Assembly: GCF_010726645.1 (NCBI RefSeq)
Contig: NZ_AP022563.1
Coordinates: forward strand, 4,960,001 to 5,024,000
Direction of reading: 5' to 3'
DNA: 64,000 nt
Source: Mycolicibacterium duvalii
GTDB lineage: Bacteria; Actinomycetota; Actinomycetes; Mycobacteriales; Mycobacteriaceae
In this document: piece after piece, positions 45,723 through 56,301 of the stretch
How positions within the stretch are numbered: the first letter of the stretch is position 1
Layout of the letters: every line of letters begins with the position of its first letter
The notes under the pieces: generated by a model
The model's database searches: none
What the model was told of the DNA's origin: nothing
What the model saw: only the letters and a program-made list of their open reading frames with translations
Position numbers and translations under genes: made by a program

Positions 45723-45884
45723 GTGAGCGAAGCGAACAAATGGGAGTACGCGACCGTCCCGTTGCTGACACATGCCACCAAGCAGATCCTCGACCAGTGG
45801 GGCGAGGACGGCTGGGAGCTGGTCTCCGTACTGCCCGGACCGACCGGGGAACAGCACGTCGCGTACCTGAAGCGCCCCAAGTGA
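45723..45884 (+). CDS. DUF4177-type small protein (53 aa)
   Basis: GTG 45723 opens a 53-residue protein: SEANKWEYATVPLLTHATKQ, ILDQWGEDGWELVSVLPGPT, then VAYLKRPK. The WEYATVP and GEDGWELVSVLP motifs are those of DUF4177, a small cytoplasmic domain of unknown function. The stop overlaps the RidA start by four bases (GTGA), so it is translationally coupled to it. Because it is short and starts with GTG, it is easily missed by gene callers. Confidence 0.78.
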   Translation: MSEANKWEYATVPLLTHATKQILDQWGEDGWELVSVLPGPTGEQHVAYLKRPK

Positions 45885-46342
45885 GCGGCTGGTCGGACCG
45901 GCTGGGCCAGCTCGGCATCACGTTGCCCGAGACGGTGGCGCCGGTGGCGGCGTACGTTCCGGCCGTACGCACCGGCAACCTCGTCTACACCGCCGGTCAG
46001 CTGCCGATCACCGCAGGCAAGCTGCCCGCCGTCGGCAAGGTCGGGGCGGACGTATCTCCCGAGCAGGCCAAGGACCTGGCCCGGCAGTGCGGGCTCAACG
46101 CGCTGGCCGCCGTCGATTCCCTGGTCGGGCTCGATGCCGTCGTGCGGGTGGTCAAGGTGGTCGGCTTCGTCGCGTCGGCACCCGGTTTCGGCGGCCAGCC
46201 CGGCGTCATCAACGGTGCCTCCGAGCTGTTCGTCGAGGTGTTCGGCGATGCCGGGGCGCACGCCCGCTCGGCGGTGGGGGTCTCGGAGCTGCCGCTCGAC
46301 GCGCCGGTCGAAGTGGAGATCATCGTCGAGGTCAGCGGCTAG
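45881..46342 (+). CDS. RidA/YjgF-family protein
   Basis: The 153-residue protein is a YjgF-like trimer subunit with VRTGNLVYTAGQLPITAGKL, DLARQCGLNALAAVDSLVGL and VGVSELPLDAPVEVEIIVEV, ending in the conserved final strand. RidA proteins deaminate reactive enamine/imine intermediates made by PLP enzymes. GTG 45881 is coupled to the small DUF4177 gene and is followed eight bases later by the MBL gene. By memory this is Rv3678c. Confidence 0.86.
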   Translation: MSGWSDRLGQLGITLPETVAPVAAYVPAVRTGNLVYTAGQLPITAGKLPAVGKVGADVSPEQAKDLARQCGLNALAAVDSLVGLDAVVRVVKVVGFVASAPGFGGQPGVINGASELFVEVFGDAGAHARSAVGVSELPLDAPVEVEIIVEVSG

Positions 46343-46349
46343 GGGTCCG

Positions 46350-47135
46350 GTGAGCGGCCTGGAACATCCCGCCTACGGCCTGCTGCGGCCGGTGACCGAG
46401 ACCGCCTCGGTGCTGCTGTGCGAGAACCCGGGCCTGATGACGCTCGACGGCACCAACACCTGGGTGCTGCGCGGACCCGGCAGCGACGAGATGGTGATCG
46501 TGGATCCCGGGCCCGATGACAAAGACGAGCACATCGAGCGGTTGGCCGAACTCGGGCCGATCCCGCTGGTGCTGATCAGCCACCGGCACGGCGACCACAC
46601 CGGCGGCATCGACCGTCTGGTGGAACTGACCGGCGCGGTGGTGCGGTCGGTGGGAAGCGGATTCCAGCGCGGACTCGGCGGACCGCTGGCCGACGGCGAA
46701 GTGATCGATGCGGCGGGCCTGCGGATCACGGTGCTGGCCACCCCCGGCCACACTGCCGATTCGATGTCGTTCCTGCTCGAGGACGCCGTGCTGACCGCCG
46801 ACACGATCCTGGGTCGCGGCACCACCGTCATCGACACCGAGGACGGCGACCTCGGCGACTACCTGGAGTCGCTGAGACGGCTGGCCGGTCTGGCGCAACG
46901 CCGGGTGCTGCCCGGCCACGGGCCCGACCTCGACGACGTCGTCGCCGTCAGCGAGACCTATCTCGCGCACCGCGAGCAGCGGCTGGAGCAGGTGCGCGGC
47001 GCGCTGCGCGAACTCGGGGAGGACGCCGGGGCCCGCGCGGTCGTCGAACACGTCTACACCGACGTCGACGAGAAGCTGTGGGATGCCGCGGAATCCAGCG
47101 TGCAGGCCCAGCTGGACTACTTGCGCCGGAGCTAA
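46350..47135 (+). CDS. Metallo-beta-lactamase-fold hydrolase
   Basis: The 261-residue protein has LISHRHGDHTGG near residue 75, the HxHxDH motif in variant form, then ATPGHTADSMSF (third metal histidine) and a RVLPGHGPDLDDV ending motif. It follows the RidA gene, so the run DUF4177-RidA-MBL is one transcript. It is a LACTB2-like or beta-lactamase-fold protein of unknown substrate. GTG 46350 gives a start just after the RidA stop. Confidence 0.85.
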   Translation: MSGLEHPAYGLLRPVTETASVLLCENPGLMTLDGTNTWVLRGPGSDEMVIVDPGPDDKDEHIERLAELGPIPLVLISHRHGDHTGGIDRLVELTGAVVRSVGSGFQRGLGGPLADGEVIDAAGLRITVLATPGHTADSMSFLLEDAVLTADTILGRGTTVIDTEDGDLGDYLESLRRLAGLAQRRVLPGHGPDLDDVVAVSETYLAHREQRLEQVRGALRELGEDAGARAVVEHVYTDVDEKLWDAAESSVQAQLDYLRRS

Positions 47136-47140
47136 CGCGC

Positions 47141-47200
47141 TCGGTACCGGATGCTCGCTCGTTACCTCGCTCGGTACCGGATGCTCGCTCGTTACCTCGC
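47141..47200. repeat. Two perfect 30-bp tandem repeats between the MBL gene and crp
   Basis: Units 47141-47170 and 47171-47200 are identical (TCGGTACCGGATGCTCGCTC and the rest). The second overlaps the crp stop at 47192. No T-run is present and the two genes converge, so this is not a simple terminator. It may reflect a recent duplication. Confidence 0.75.
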
Positions 47201-47866
47201 TCGGCGCGCCAGCCGTTCGCTGTCACTGATCAGCACGCTCTTGCCCTCCAGCCGGATCCAGCCGCGGTGGGCGAAGTCGGCCAGCGCCTTGTTGACGGTC
47301 TCGCGGGAAGCGCCGACGAGCTGGGCGATCTCCTCCTGCGTCAGGTCGTGGGTGACGCGCAGTGCCCCGCCCTCCTGCGTGCCGAACCGCTGGGCCAGCT
47401 GCAACAGCTGCTTGGCCACCCGGCCGGGCACGTCGGTGAAGATCAGGTCGGCGAGGTTGTTGTTGGTGCGGCGCAGGCGGCGGGCCAGCACGCGCAGCAG
47501 CTGCTCGGCGATCTCGGGGCGGTCGGCGATCCAGGCGCGCAACGCGTCACGGTCCATCGACACGGCACGCACCTCGGTGATCGTGGTGGCGCTCGAGGTG
47601 CGCGGTCCCGGGTCGAAGATCGACAGTTCGCCGAACATGTCGGACGGACCCATGATGGTCAGCAGGTTCTCCCGGCCGTCCGGGGAACGGCGGCCGATCT
47701 TCACCTTGCCCGAGATGATGATGTACAGCCGGTCCCCGGGCTCGCCCTCGGCGAACACGGTGTGCCCACGCGGGAAGTCGACGGGTTGCAGCTGCTTGGT
47801 CAGCGCGGAAACGGCGCTCGGTTCGACCCCTTGGAAGATTCCGGCCCTGGCCAGGATCTCGTCCAC
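47192..47866 (-). CDS. crp: cAMP receptor protein Crp
   Basis: The 224-residue protein has the cyclic-nucleotide-binding beta barrel ([39 protein letters not shown]), a dimerisation helix, and a C-terminal helix-turn-helix ([32 protein letters not shown]). The length equals M. tuberculosis Rv3676. Crp activates or represses many genes at TGTGA-N6-TCACA sites when it binds DNA, with cAMP. ATG 47866 begins [11 protein letters not shown] as in the homologue. A Crp-like site lies beside the Ms1-type RNA in this window. Confidence 0.95.
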   Translation of the reverse strand: MDEILARAGIFQGVEPSAVSALTKQLQPVDFPRGHTVFAEGEPGDRLYIIISGKVKIGRRSPDGRENLLTIMGPSDMFGELSIFDPGPRTSSATTITEVRAVSMDRDALRAWIADRPEIAEQLLRVLARRLRRTNNNLADLIFTDVPGRVAKQLLQLAQRFGTQEGGALRVTHDLTQEEIAQLVGASRETVNKALADFAHRGWIRLEGKSVLISDSERLARRAR

Positions 47867-47969
47867 GTTGCCCCTCTTAAAGCTGTTCGATGAATGGTCA
47901 TGCGCGCGCCGACCTCTGAAGCGATCGCGGGATCAGTCTAGAGGTACGGCGTTTCGTGACCAGCCCACG

Positions 47970-48302
47970 CTACACAGGATTGGCGTGCCGGGTCTGCTGA
48001 AACTCATTATTGAGCCGACCGTGGAAGTACTCGCGCGTGGGCAAACCCGATGCCGGTGTCACGGTGGAAAGCCCGCCGGTGGCCGAGTCGACCTCACCGC
48101 GACGCTGGGCCAGCCCGTGCAACGCGCTGTCCATACCGTTACGCGCGAGCGCGTCGACGTCGCCGGCCTCGGCCTTGTCGAGGAACTCGGCGACGTCCGC
48201 CGCCGAGAAGGTGTCGTGCCGCAAACCCGCCTCGACGCGTTCCAGACCGAAGGTCGCCAGCATCAGCAACCCCGGGATGAACGCGACGAGCAACCACGAC
48301 AC
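47970..48302 (-). CDS. Small membrane protein (Rv3675-like)
   Basis: The 110-residue protein starts MSWLLVAFIPGLLMLATFGL, one N-terminal helix, followed by a hydrophilic domain with ERVEAGLRHDTFSAADVAEF and LARNGMDSALHG. Topology suggests one anchor with a soluble tail. It lies between crp and nth on the minus strand, as remembered for Rv3675. No function is known. ATG 48302 starts directly at the helix. Confidence 0.7.
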   Translation of the reverse strand: MSWLLVAFIPGLLMLATFGLERVEAGLRHDTFSAADVAEFLDKAEAGDVDALARNGMDSALHGLAQRRGEVDSATGGLSTVTPASGLPTREYFHGRLNNEFQQTRHANPV

Positions 48303-48417
48303 ACCGCAGAAGTAAACACGTTCAAGGTCTCAACGGGATCACGAAAAGCCCACGTTAAGGCGTGATCCGCGGCCGGGCGCTGCTCGGCGCGTCGCGGGCG
48401 GTACGTACCCTGGCCTG

Positions 48418-49206
48418 GTGAGCGTGGGTGAGACGACCAGCGGTGCGTCCGCACCGGCCCGGCGGACGTCGAGCAGGAAGTGGGACCGGGAAACCCGGCT
48501 GGGGCTGGTGCGTCGAGCACGCCGGATGAATCGGGCGCTGGCGCAGGCGTTTCCGCACGTCTACTGCGAACTGGACTTCACCAACCCCCTCGAACTGACG
48601 GTGGCCACCATCCTGTCGGCGCAGAGCACCGACAAGCGGGTCAACCTGACCACGCCCGCGCTGTTCGCGAAGTACCGCACTGCGCTGGACTACGCCCAGG
48701 CCGACCGCGCCGAACTCGAAGAACTCATCCGGCCGACGGGATTCTTCCGCAACAAGACCACCGCGCTGATCAAGCTGGGCCAGGAGCTGGTGGAGCGCTT
48801 CGACGGCGAGGTGCCCGGGAGCCTCGACGAACTCGTGACACTGCCCGGGGTGGGGCGCAAGACCGCCAACGTCATCCTCGGCAACGCGTTCGACATCCCC
48901 GGCATCACGGTCGACACCCATTTCGGCCGGCTGGTGCGGCGATGGCGCTGGACCTCCGAGGAGGACCCGGTCAAGGTCGAGCACGCCGTCGGTGAACTGA
49001 TCGAGCGTTCCGAGTGGACGCTGCTCAGCCACCGCGTGATCTTCCACGGCCGGCGGGTCTGCCATGCCCGCAAGCCCGCCTGCGGCGTGTGTGTACTGGC
49101 CAAGGACTGCCCGTCCTTCGGTACCGGACCCACCGATCCGCTGGTGGCCGCGCCGCTGGTGAAAGGACCCGAGACCGAGCACCTGCTGGCGCTGGCCGGG
49201 CTGTAG
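48418..49206 (+). CDS. nth: Endonuclease III (Nth)
   Basis: The 262-residue protein contains the helix-hairpin-helix [17 protein letters not shown] near residue 141, with the catalytic Lys in GRKTA, the essential Asp in [12 protein letters not shown], and the 4Fe-4S motif [17 protein letters not shown] (C-x6-C-x2-C-x5-C) near residue 218. It removes oxidised pyrimidines in base-excision repair. The first 25 residues beyond the M. tuberculosis Rv3674c start are low complexity, so the GTG at 48418 may be slightly early. It heads a run of plus-strand genes to marP. Confidence 0.93.
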   Translation: MSVGETTSGASAPARRTSSRKWDRETRLGLVRRARRMNRALAQAFPHVYCELDFTNPLELTVATILSAQSTDKRVNLTTPALFAKYRTALDYAQADRAELEELIRPTGFFRNKTTALIKLGQELVERFDGEVPGSLDELVTLPGVGRKTANVILGNAFDIPGITVDTHFGRLVRRWRWTSEEDPVKVEHAVGELIERSEWTLLSHRVIFHGRRVCHARKPACGVCVLAKDCPSFGTGPTDPLVAAPLVKGPETEHLLALAGL

Positions 49207-49216
49207 ACCGTCGCTT

Positions 49217-49867
49217 GTGAGTACATCAGCCCGCTGGAGCGTGGTCGCGCTGGTCGTCATCGTCGCGCTCGCCACCGCGCTGTGGGGCGAACTGGGCGAC
49301 GACCGGAACGCCGGCCCGGCGCCCACGACCGAAACGGTGTCGCCACGCGACCGCCGCGCCGCCGACACCGCCGAGGCGCTGGCCGAACCGCGCCGCCGCG
49401 CCGACCTGGCACCGTGTCCGCGGCCCGGCGCCGGCCCGGGTCCCGAGCCGCTGCGCGGTCTGACCCTCGAGTGCGCGGGCGACGGATCGCATGTCGACGT
49501 GGCCGCCGCGCTGGCCGGCCGGCCCACCGTCCTGAACCTGTGGGCCTACTGGTGCGGTCCGTGCATCGACGAACTTCCGGCGATGGCCGAGTTCCAGCGG
49601 CGCGTGGGACCCGGCGTGACGGTGGTGACCGTGCATCAGGACGAGAACGAAGAAGCGGCGCTGCTGATGCTTTCCGACCTCGGGGTGCGGCTGCCGACCC
49701 TGCAGGACGGGCGGCGCACGATCGCCGCCGCGTTGCGGGTGCCCAACGTTATGCCGGCCACCGTGGTGCTGCGCGCGGACGGTAGCGTGGCCGAAATTCT
49801 GCCTCGGTCCTTCACGACGGCCGAGGAGATCGCTGATGCGGTCCGGCCGACGATCGGAGTGGCTTAG
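49217..49867 (+). CDS. Membrane-anchored thioredoxin-like (TlpA-type) protein
   Basis: The 216-residue protein has an N-terminal anchor (residues about 8-27), a low-complexity linker with one Cys, and a thioredoxin fold with LWAYWCGPCIDELPAMAEF (WCxxC) near residue 112 and a cis-Pro region PNVMPATVVLR near 177. It would act outside the membrane as a thiol reductant. GTG 49217 follows nth by ten bases. By memory this is Rv3673c. A nearby CcdA partner is not seen in this cluster, but one exists at 17 kb. Confidence 0.87.
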   Translation: MSTSARWSVVALVVIVALATALWGELGDDRNAGPAPTTETVSPRDRRAADTAEALAEPRRRADLAPCPRPGAGPGPEPLRGLTLECAGDGSHVDVAAALAGRPTVLNLWAYWCGPCIDELPAMAEFQRRVGPGVTVVTVHQDENEEAALLMLSDLGVRLPTLQDGRRTIAAALRVPNVMPATVVLRADGSVAEILPRSFTTAEEIADAVRPTIGVA

Positions 49868-49877
49868 GAATGGCACG

Positions 49878-50672
49878 GTGAGCTGGGACTTCCAGCCCGA
49901 GGGCGCTCCCGGGGAACTGGTCCCCGACACGTCTCCGGCGTGGCTGACGCCGCTGGTCGACCGCCCCGAGGCCGTCCGCCACGCCTACCGGCGCCGGGTG
50001 CCGGCCGAGGTGATGGCGGCCGTGACCGCCGCCAACGCCACCGCGGCCGTCACCGGTGCGCGCCGCGACGCCGCGGTGCTGGTGCTGTTCTCCGGTCCGC
50101 CCGACGGGACCGCCGGCCGGTTGCCTGAGAATGCCGACCTGCTGGTGACCGTCCGAGCCTCCACGCTGCGCCACCACGCCGGTCAGGCCGCGTTCCCCGG
50201 CGGGGCCGCCGACCCCGGGGACCGTAGCCCGGTGCACACTGCGCTGCGCGAGGCCACCGAGGAGACCGGCGTGGACGCCACCCGGCTGCGCCCGCTGGCC
50301 ACGCTGGAGAAGATGTTCATCCCGCCCTCGGGATTCCACGTCGTTCCGGTGCTGGCGTACTCGCCGGACCCGGGGCCCGTCGCCGTGGTCGACCGGTCCG
50401 AGACCGCGCTGGTGTCGCGGGTCCCGGTGCGCGCCTTCACCAACCCGGAGAACCGGATCATGGTGTACCGCAGGGGAAGCACCCGGCGCGCAGCCGGCCC
50501 GGCGTTTCTGCTCAACCAGATGGTGGTGTGGGGTTTCACGGGTCACGTCATCTCGGCGATGCTCGACGTGGCCGGCTGGTCCACCGACTGGGACACCGAC
50601 AACGTCTACGAACTCGACGAGGCAATGAGACTCCTGGACACCGACGACAGCTACGGTGAAGCGCAACGATGA
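49878..50672 (+). CDS. NUDIX hydrolase, CoA pyrophosphatase-like
   Basis: The 264-residue protein has the NUDIX box FPGGAADPGDRSPVHTALRE followed by ATEETGVD near residue 110, with an upstream VTVRASTLRHHAGQAA segment seen in NudL/CoA pyrophosphatases. It hydrolyses nucleoside-diphosphate-linked compounds such as CoA or acyl-CoA. GTG 49878 is preferred over the longer frame. It overlaps marP by four bases (ATGA), so both are probably cotranscribed. By memory this is Rv3672c. Confidence 0.85.
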   Translation: MSWDFQPEGAPGELVPDTSPAWLTPLVDRPEAVRHAYRRRVPAEVMAAVTAANATAAVTGARRDAAVLVLFSGPPDGTAGRLPENADLLVTVRASTLRHHAGQAAFPGGAADPGDRSPVHTALREATEETGVDATRLRPLATLEKMFIPPSGFHVVPVLAYSPDPGPVAVVDRSETALVSRVPVRAFTNPENRIMVYRRGSTRRAAGPAFLLNQMVVWGFTGHVISAMLDVAGWSTDWDTDNVYELDEAMRLLDTDDSYGEAQR

Positions 50673-51862
50673 CCGCGTCTCTGTGGCTTGACCTAGCCGT
50701 ACTCGCCGTAGCGCTCATCGCCGCCGTGTCCGGCTGGCGATCGGGGGCGCCGGGTTCCCTGCTGGCCTTGATCGGGGTCGCGCTCGGCGCGGTGGCCGGT
50801 GTGCTGCTGGCCCCGCACGTCGTCGACCACATCGACGGCCCGCGCACCAAGCTGTTCGTCACGCTCTTCCTGATCCTGACGTTGGTGGTGATCGGCGAGA
50901 TCGCCGGCGTGGTGCTCGGTCGGGCGGTGCGCGGAGCGATCCGCAATCCGGCCCTGCGTATCGCCGACTCCGTCGTCGGCGTGGCGGTGCAGTTGGTGCT
51001 GGTGCTGACCGCGGCGTGGCTGCTGGGCACCGCGCTGATGTCGTCGCCGCAGCCCAACCTCGCCGCGGCGGTGCGGGACTCCCGGGTCATCGCCGAGGTC
51101 GACGAGATCGCGCCGGACTGGCTGCGCTCGGTGCCCGACCGGCTGTCGTCGCTGTGGGAGACCGCCGGGCTGCAGGATGTCCTCAAGCCGTTCGGTCCGA
51201 CTCCGGTGGTCGCGGTCGACGAGCCCGACCAGTCGCTGAAGGACTCCGCGGTGGTCGGCGTGACGAGGTCCAGCGTGGTGAAGGTGCGCGGGGTGGCCAA
51301 CAGCTGTCAGAAGATGCTGGAGGGCACCGGTTTCGTGGTGGCGCCCAACCGGGTGATGTCCAACGCCCACGTCGTTGCCGGGTCGGACACCGTCACGGTC
51401 GAAGTGGACGGCCAGACCTATGACGCCATCGTGGTCTCCTACGACCCGGACGCCGACATCTCGATCCTCAACGTGCCCGACCTGCCCTCGGCGCCGCTGC
51501 AGTTCGCCGACGGAGAGGTGCCGTCGGGCACCGACGGCATCGTGATGGGCTACCCCGGCGGCGGGGACTTCGTCGCGACCCCGGCCCGGGTGCGCGAGAC
51601 CATCGAGCTCAACGGCCCCGACATCTACCGCACCAAGGAGATCACCCGGAAGGTCTACACCATCCGGGGCGAGGTCGCGCAGGGCAACTCGGGCGGACCG
51701 ATGATCAACCGCGGCGGCAAGGTCCTCGGCGTCGTCTTCGGCGCCGCGGTCGAGGACAAGGACACCGGCTTCGTGCTGACCGCCGACGAGGTCGCCCGGC
51801 AGATGACCCGGTTGGGCAACGTCGACCCGGTGCCCACCGGCACCTGCATCAACCCTGGTTGA
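50669..51862 (+). CDS. marP: Membrane serine protease MarP
   Basis: The 397-residue length equals Rv3671c. Four membrane helices occupy residues about 5-123. A trypsin-like domain follows with His in MSNAHVVAGSDT near residue 233, Asp in YDPDADISIL near 264, and the catalytic Ser in AQGNSGGPMINRGG near residue 341. MarP protects mycobacteria in acid by a periplasmic protease activity that affects peptidoglycan hydrolysis. A Cys near the first domain (NSCQKML) and one near the end (GTCINPG) could form a disulfide. Confidence 0.93.
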   Translation: MTASLWLDLAVLAVALIAAVSGWRSGAPGSLLALIGVALGAVAGVLLAPHVVDHIDGPRTKLFVTLFLILTLVVIGEIAGVVLGRAVRGAIRNPALRIADSVVGVAVQLVLVLTAAWLLGTALMSSPQPNLAAAVRDSRVIAEVDEIAPDWLRSVPDRLSSLWETAGLQDVLKPFGPTPVVAVDEPDQSLKDSAVVGVTRSSVVKVRGVANSCQKMLEGTGFVVAPNRVMSNAHVVAGSDTVTVEVDGQTYDAIVVSYDPDADISILNVPDLPSAPLQFADGEVPSGTDGIVMGYPGGGDFVATPARVRETIELNGPDIYRTKEITRKVYTIRGEVAQGNSGGPMINRGGKVLGVVFGAAVEDKDTGFVLTADEVARQMTRLGNVDPVPTGTCINPG

Positions 51863-51889
51863 CCGGGCTGGTCGAGCAGAGCCGGCCGC

Positions 51890-52849
51890 TCACAGGTACA
51901 CCTGCTGCAGGAACCGCGACAGCTGTTCGTTGACGGCGTTCGGTGCCTCCTCGTGCGCGAAATGCCCGGCGCCGTCGACGGAGACGTACCGGCCGTGCGG
52001 CGCGTAGTGCTGGGTGCGGTACACCGGGTCGGCGAGCACATACGGGTCGGATTCGCCGCGCAGGTGCAGCACCGGCACCGAGATCGGCCCCTTCATCGAA
52101 CGCATGAAACGCCGGCCCTCGGAGCGCAGCTGGCTGCGCACCGCCCACCGCTGGTACTCCAGCGCCGAGTGCGCCGCCGACGGGATCTGGATCGCCCGCC
52201 GCAGGTGCGTCACGGTATGCGCGAAGTCCTCGGTGGCCGGCCACTTGGCCCCCGAGCGGGAGCGCACCAACCGTTCGACTTCGGCGGCGTCGTCGCGGGT
52301 CAGCATGTGCTCCGGCCAGAGCGGCACCTGATAGCGCAGCATCCAGGGCACCAGTGCCCGCCCCTGGTCGCGGCGCCGCAGCGCCGATGCGCGCAGGGCC
52401 GCCGGGTGCGGCGAGCTGACCACCGCGATGGCGTGCACCGCACGCGGGTGCAACACCGCGGTGGCCCAGCACACCAGGCCGCCGTCGGCGTGGCCGACCA
52501 GCGTTGCCGAGTTGTGGCCGAGGGCGCGGACCAGACCGGCGGTGTCCCCGGCCAGCGTCCAGCCGTCGTAACCGCGGGGCGGCTTGTCGCTGCCGCCGTA
52601 CCCGCGCAGGTCGACCGCGACCACCCGGGCCCCGGACAACCCGCGCAGCTGATGACGCCAGGACCACCAGAACGAGGCGAACCCGTGCAGCAGGATGACC
52701 AGTGGACGGTCGGTCAGCGGTCGGGATTCGTCAAGCGCGCCGGAGGCACCCTCGGCTTCGACGACGTGGAACCGAATGCCGTTGGCGTGGACGTCGAGAT
52801 GTCGCCACGGCCCGTCGATGCGAACGACCGACGGATCGGGTGGGGCCAT
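51890..52849 (-). CDS. ephE: Alpha/beta-hydrolase, EphE-like epoxide hydrolase
   Basis: The 319-residue protein contains the oxyanion segment LVILLHGFASFWWSWRHQL, the nucleophile elbow LVGHADGGLVCWA (Asp nucleophile in GHADGG, as in epoxide hydrolases) near residue 125, and a C-terminal VDGAGHFAHEEAPNAV for the catalytic His. The ATG at 52849 overlaps the stop of the holin-like gene (TAATG). Rv3670 in M. tuberculosis is EphE. It hydrolyses an epoxide in the cytoplasm; substrate unknown. Confidence 0.88.
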   Translation of the reverse strand: MAPPDPSVVRIDGPWRHLDVHANGIRFHVVEAEGASGALDESRPLTDRPLVILLHGFASFWWSWRHQLRGLSGARVVAVDLRGYGGSDKPPRGYDGWTLAGDTAGLVRALGHNSATLVGHADGGLVCWATAVLHPRAVHAIAVVSSPHPAALRASALRRRDQGRALVPWMLRYQVPLWPEHMLTRDDAAEVERLVRSRSGAKWPATEDFAHTVTHLRRAIQIPSAAHSALEYQRWAVRSQLRSEGRRFMRSMKGPISVPVLHLRGESDPYVLADPVYRTQHYAPHGRYVSVDGAGHFAHEEAPNAVNEQLSRFLQQVYL

Positions 52850-53352
52850 TACCAGCCGGACGGATCGGCCGCCGGCTGCTTGCCGTCCGGCGCCGCGACG
52901 GCTCTCTTGTCCGCATGGGGTGTCAGCGCCTCGGGCAGTTCCTTGACCGATTCGATGGTCTTCTGCGGGCCCCGGATCCGGCGCACTTTCAGATAGCCGA
53001 ACAGCGCGAGCACACCGGTGACGACGACCATGATGCCGAACACGATCAGGAACGCGGCCCACCGCCACAGCCACTGGTCGAGCAGCTCGGCGACGAAGAA
53101 GAACAGGAAGAACGTCGAGTAGAACAGCACGACCAGCGCGGCGATGAAGAAGACGCTGCCGGTGAGACCCTTCTTCACATCGCGGGTGATCTCCGCCTTG
53201 GCCAGCTCCACCTCGGCGCGCACCAGCGTCGACACCTGGGCGGTGGCGTCCTTGACCAGGTCGCCGATCGACGGGTCGGGCTTGGGTGCGTGGGGGTCCA
53301 CCAGCGGTATCGACGTCACGGTGCTGGGCACGCCGTTCTTGCGATCGCTCAC
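52849..53352 (-). CDS. Phage-holin-superfamily-like membrane protein (Rv3669-like)
   Basis: The 167-residue protein has an N-terminal soluble segment (VPSTVTSIPLVDPHAPKPDP), a helix (VKDATAQVSTLVRAEVELAK), then two membrane helices near residues 75-100 and 105-130 separated by WRWAAFLIVFG, with a conserved AEITRDVKKGLTG motif. The family is the holin-3/Phage_holin_6 group common in actinobacteria; the name does not imply a phage. It is cotranscribed with ephE. A cytoplasmic tail follows. Confidence 0.82.
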   Translation of the reverse strand: MSDRKNGVPSTVTSIPLVDPHAPKPDPSIGDLVKDATAQVSTLVRAEVELAKAEITRDVKKGLTGSVFFIAALVVLFYSTFFLFFFVAELLDQWLWRWAAFLIVFGIMVVVTGVLALFGYLKVRRIRGPQKTIESVKELPEALTPHADKRAVAAPDGKQPAADPSGW

Positions 53353-53511
53353 GCAATGTTCCTTCCCGCCGGATCCATCAGGCGCGGTTCATATCCATTC
53401 GGTTGCGGTTCATGTTGCCACGTGGCGTGGCGCTAAACGACGCCGCCGTGACGTTAGACTGCCGGAACTGCAGGAGCTGGCGGGTCGGGCACATCGATTG
53501 GGGTTTCATCC

Positions 53512-54210
53512 GTGAAGATCGGCGACCGCTGCCTCGCTGCTCGCGCGCTGCTCCTCGCGGTGGTCGCATGGTGTTCGCTGGCGGCCGTTCCGGCGGCGGC
53601 CGCACCGGTGGTGACGCTGGGCGGGGGTTCCGGTCTGGTGATCGACGGTGAGACCTTCTGCACGCTCACCGCGATCGGCACGGACAACCGCGGCAGCCTG
53701 GTCGGCTTCACGTCGGCGCACTGCGGCGGCCCCGGGGCGGTGGTGGCCGCCGAGGACGCCGAGGCCGCGGGCCCGGTCGGGCGGATGGTCGCCGGCAACG
53801 ACGTCCTGGACTACGCGGTCATCGAGTTCGACCCGCAGAAGGTCAATCCGGTCAGCGAGATCAAGGGCTTCCGGATCGACGGGCTGGCGCCCGACCCCAG
53901 GTTCGGCGACGTCGCCTGCAAGCTCGGCCGCACCACCGGGTACTCCTGCGGGGTCACCTGGGGTCCCGGCAAGGAGCCCGGCACCATCCTCAACCAGGTG
54001 TGCGGCGGGCCCGGGGACTCGGGCGGCCCCGTCACCGTCAACAACCGGCTGGTCGGCATGCTGCACGGCGCGTTCTCCGAGTCGTTGCCGACGTGCGTCG
54101 TCAAGTTCATCCCGCTGCACACCCCGGCGGTGACGATGTCGTTCAACACCCAGCTGGGTGACATCACCGCCAAGGGGCGGCCGGGGAGCGGTTTCACCCC
54201 CGTGCGGTAA
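53512..54210 (+). CDS. Secreted trypsin-like serine protease (Rv3668c-like)
   Basis: The 232-residue protein starts with a signal peptide (LAARALLLAVVAWCSLAAVP then AAAAP). The mature domain has SAHCGGPGAV (His, near residue 66), a TTGYSCGVTWG region, and GGPGDSGGPVTVNNRLVGML for the catalytic Ser near residue 170, as in S1-type chymotrypsin-like proteases. The Asp is likely in VLDYAVIEFD. It is exported. GTG 53512 starts right before the signal peptide. The stop is four bases from the convergent acs stop. Confidence 0.85.
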   Translation: MKIGDRCLAARALLLAVVAWCSLAAVPAAAAPVVTLGGGSGLVIDGETFCTLTAIGTDNRGSLVGFTSAHCGGPGAVVAAEDAEAAGPVGRMVAGNDVLDYAVIEFDPQKVNPVSEIKGFRIDGLAPDPRFGDVACKLGRTTGYSCGVTWGPGKEPGTILNQVCGGPGDSGGPVTVNNRLVGMLHGAFSESLPTCVVKFIPLHTPAVTMSFNTQLGDITAKGRPGSGFTPVR

Positions 54211-54213
54211 CGG

Positions 54214-56175
<1,962 letters not shown>

Positions 56176-56301
56176 GGTTGTGAGGGTAGTCACTGAGCGT
56201 CCCGCTGAAACCTGCAACTCACATCTGGCGCTGCGGGCGGCGCGTGCGGCGCGACGAACGTCATGGCTGGCCGGTCCAACGGTCGGCTAGCGTGTGCGAG
56301 C

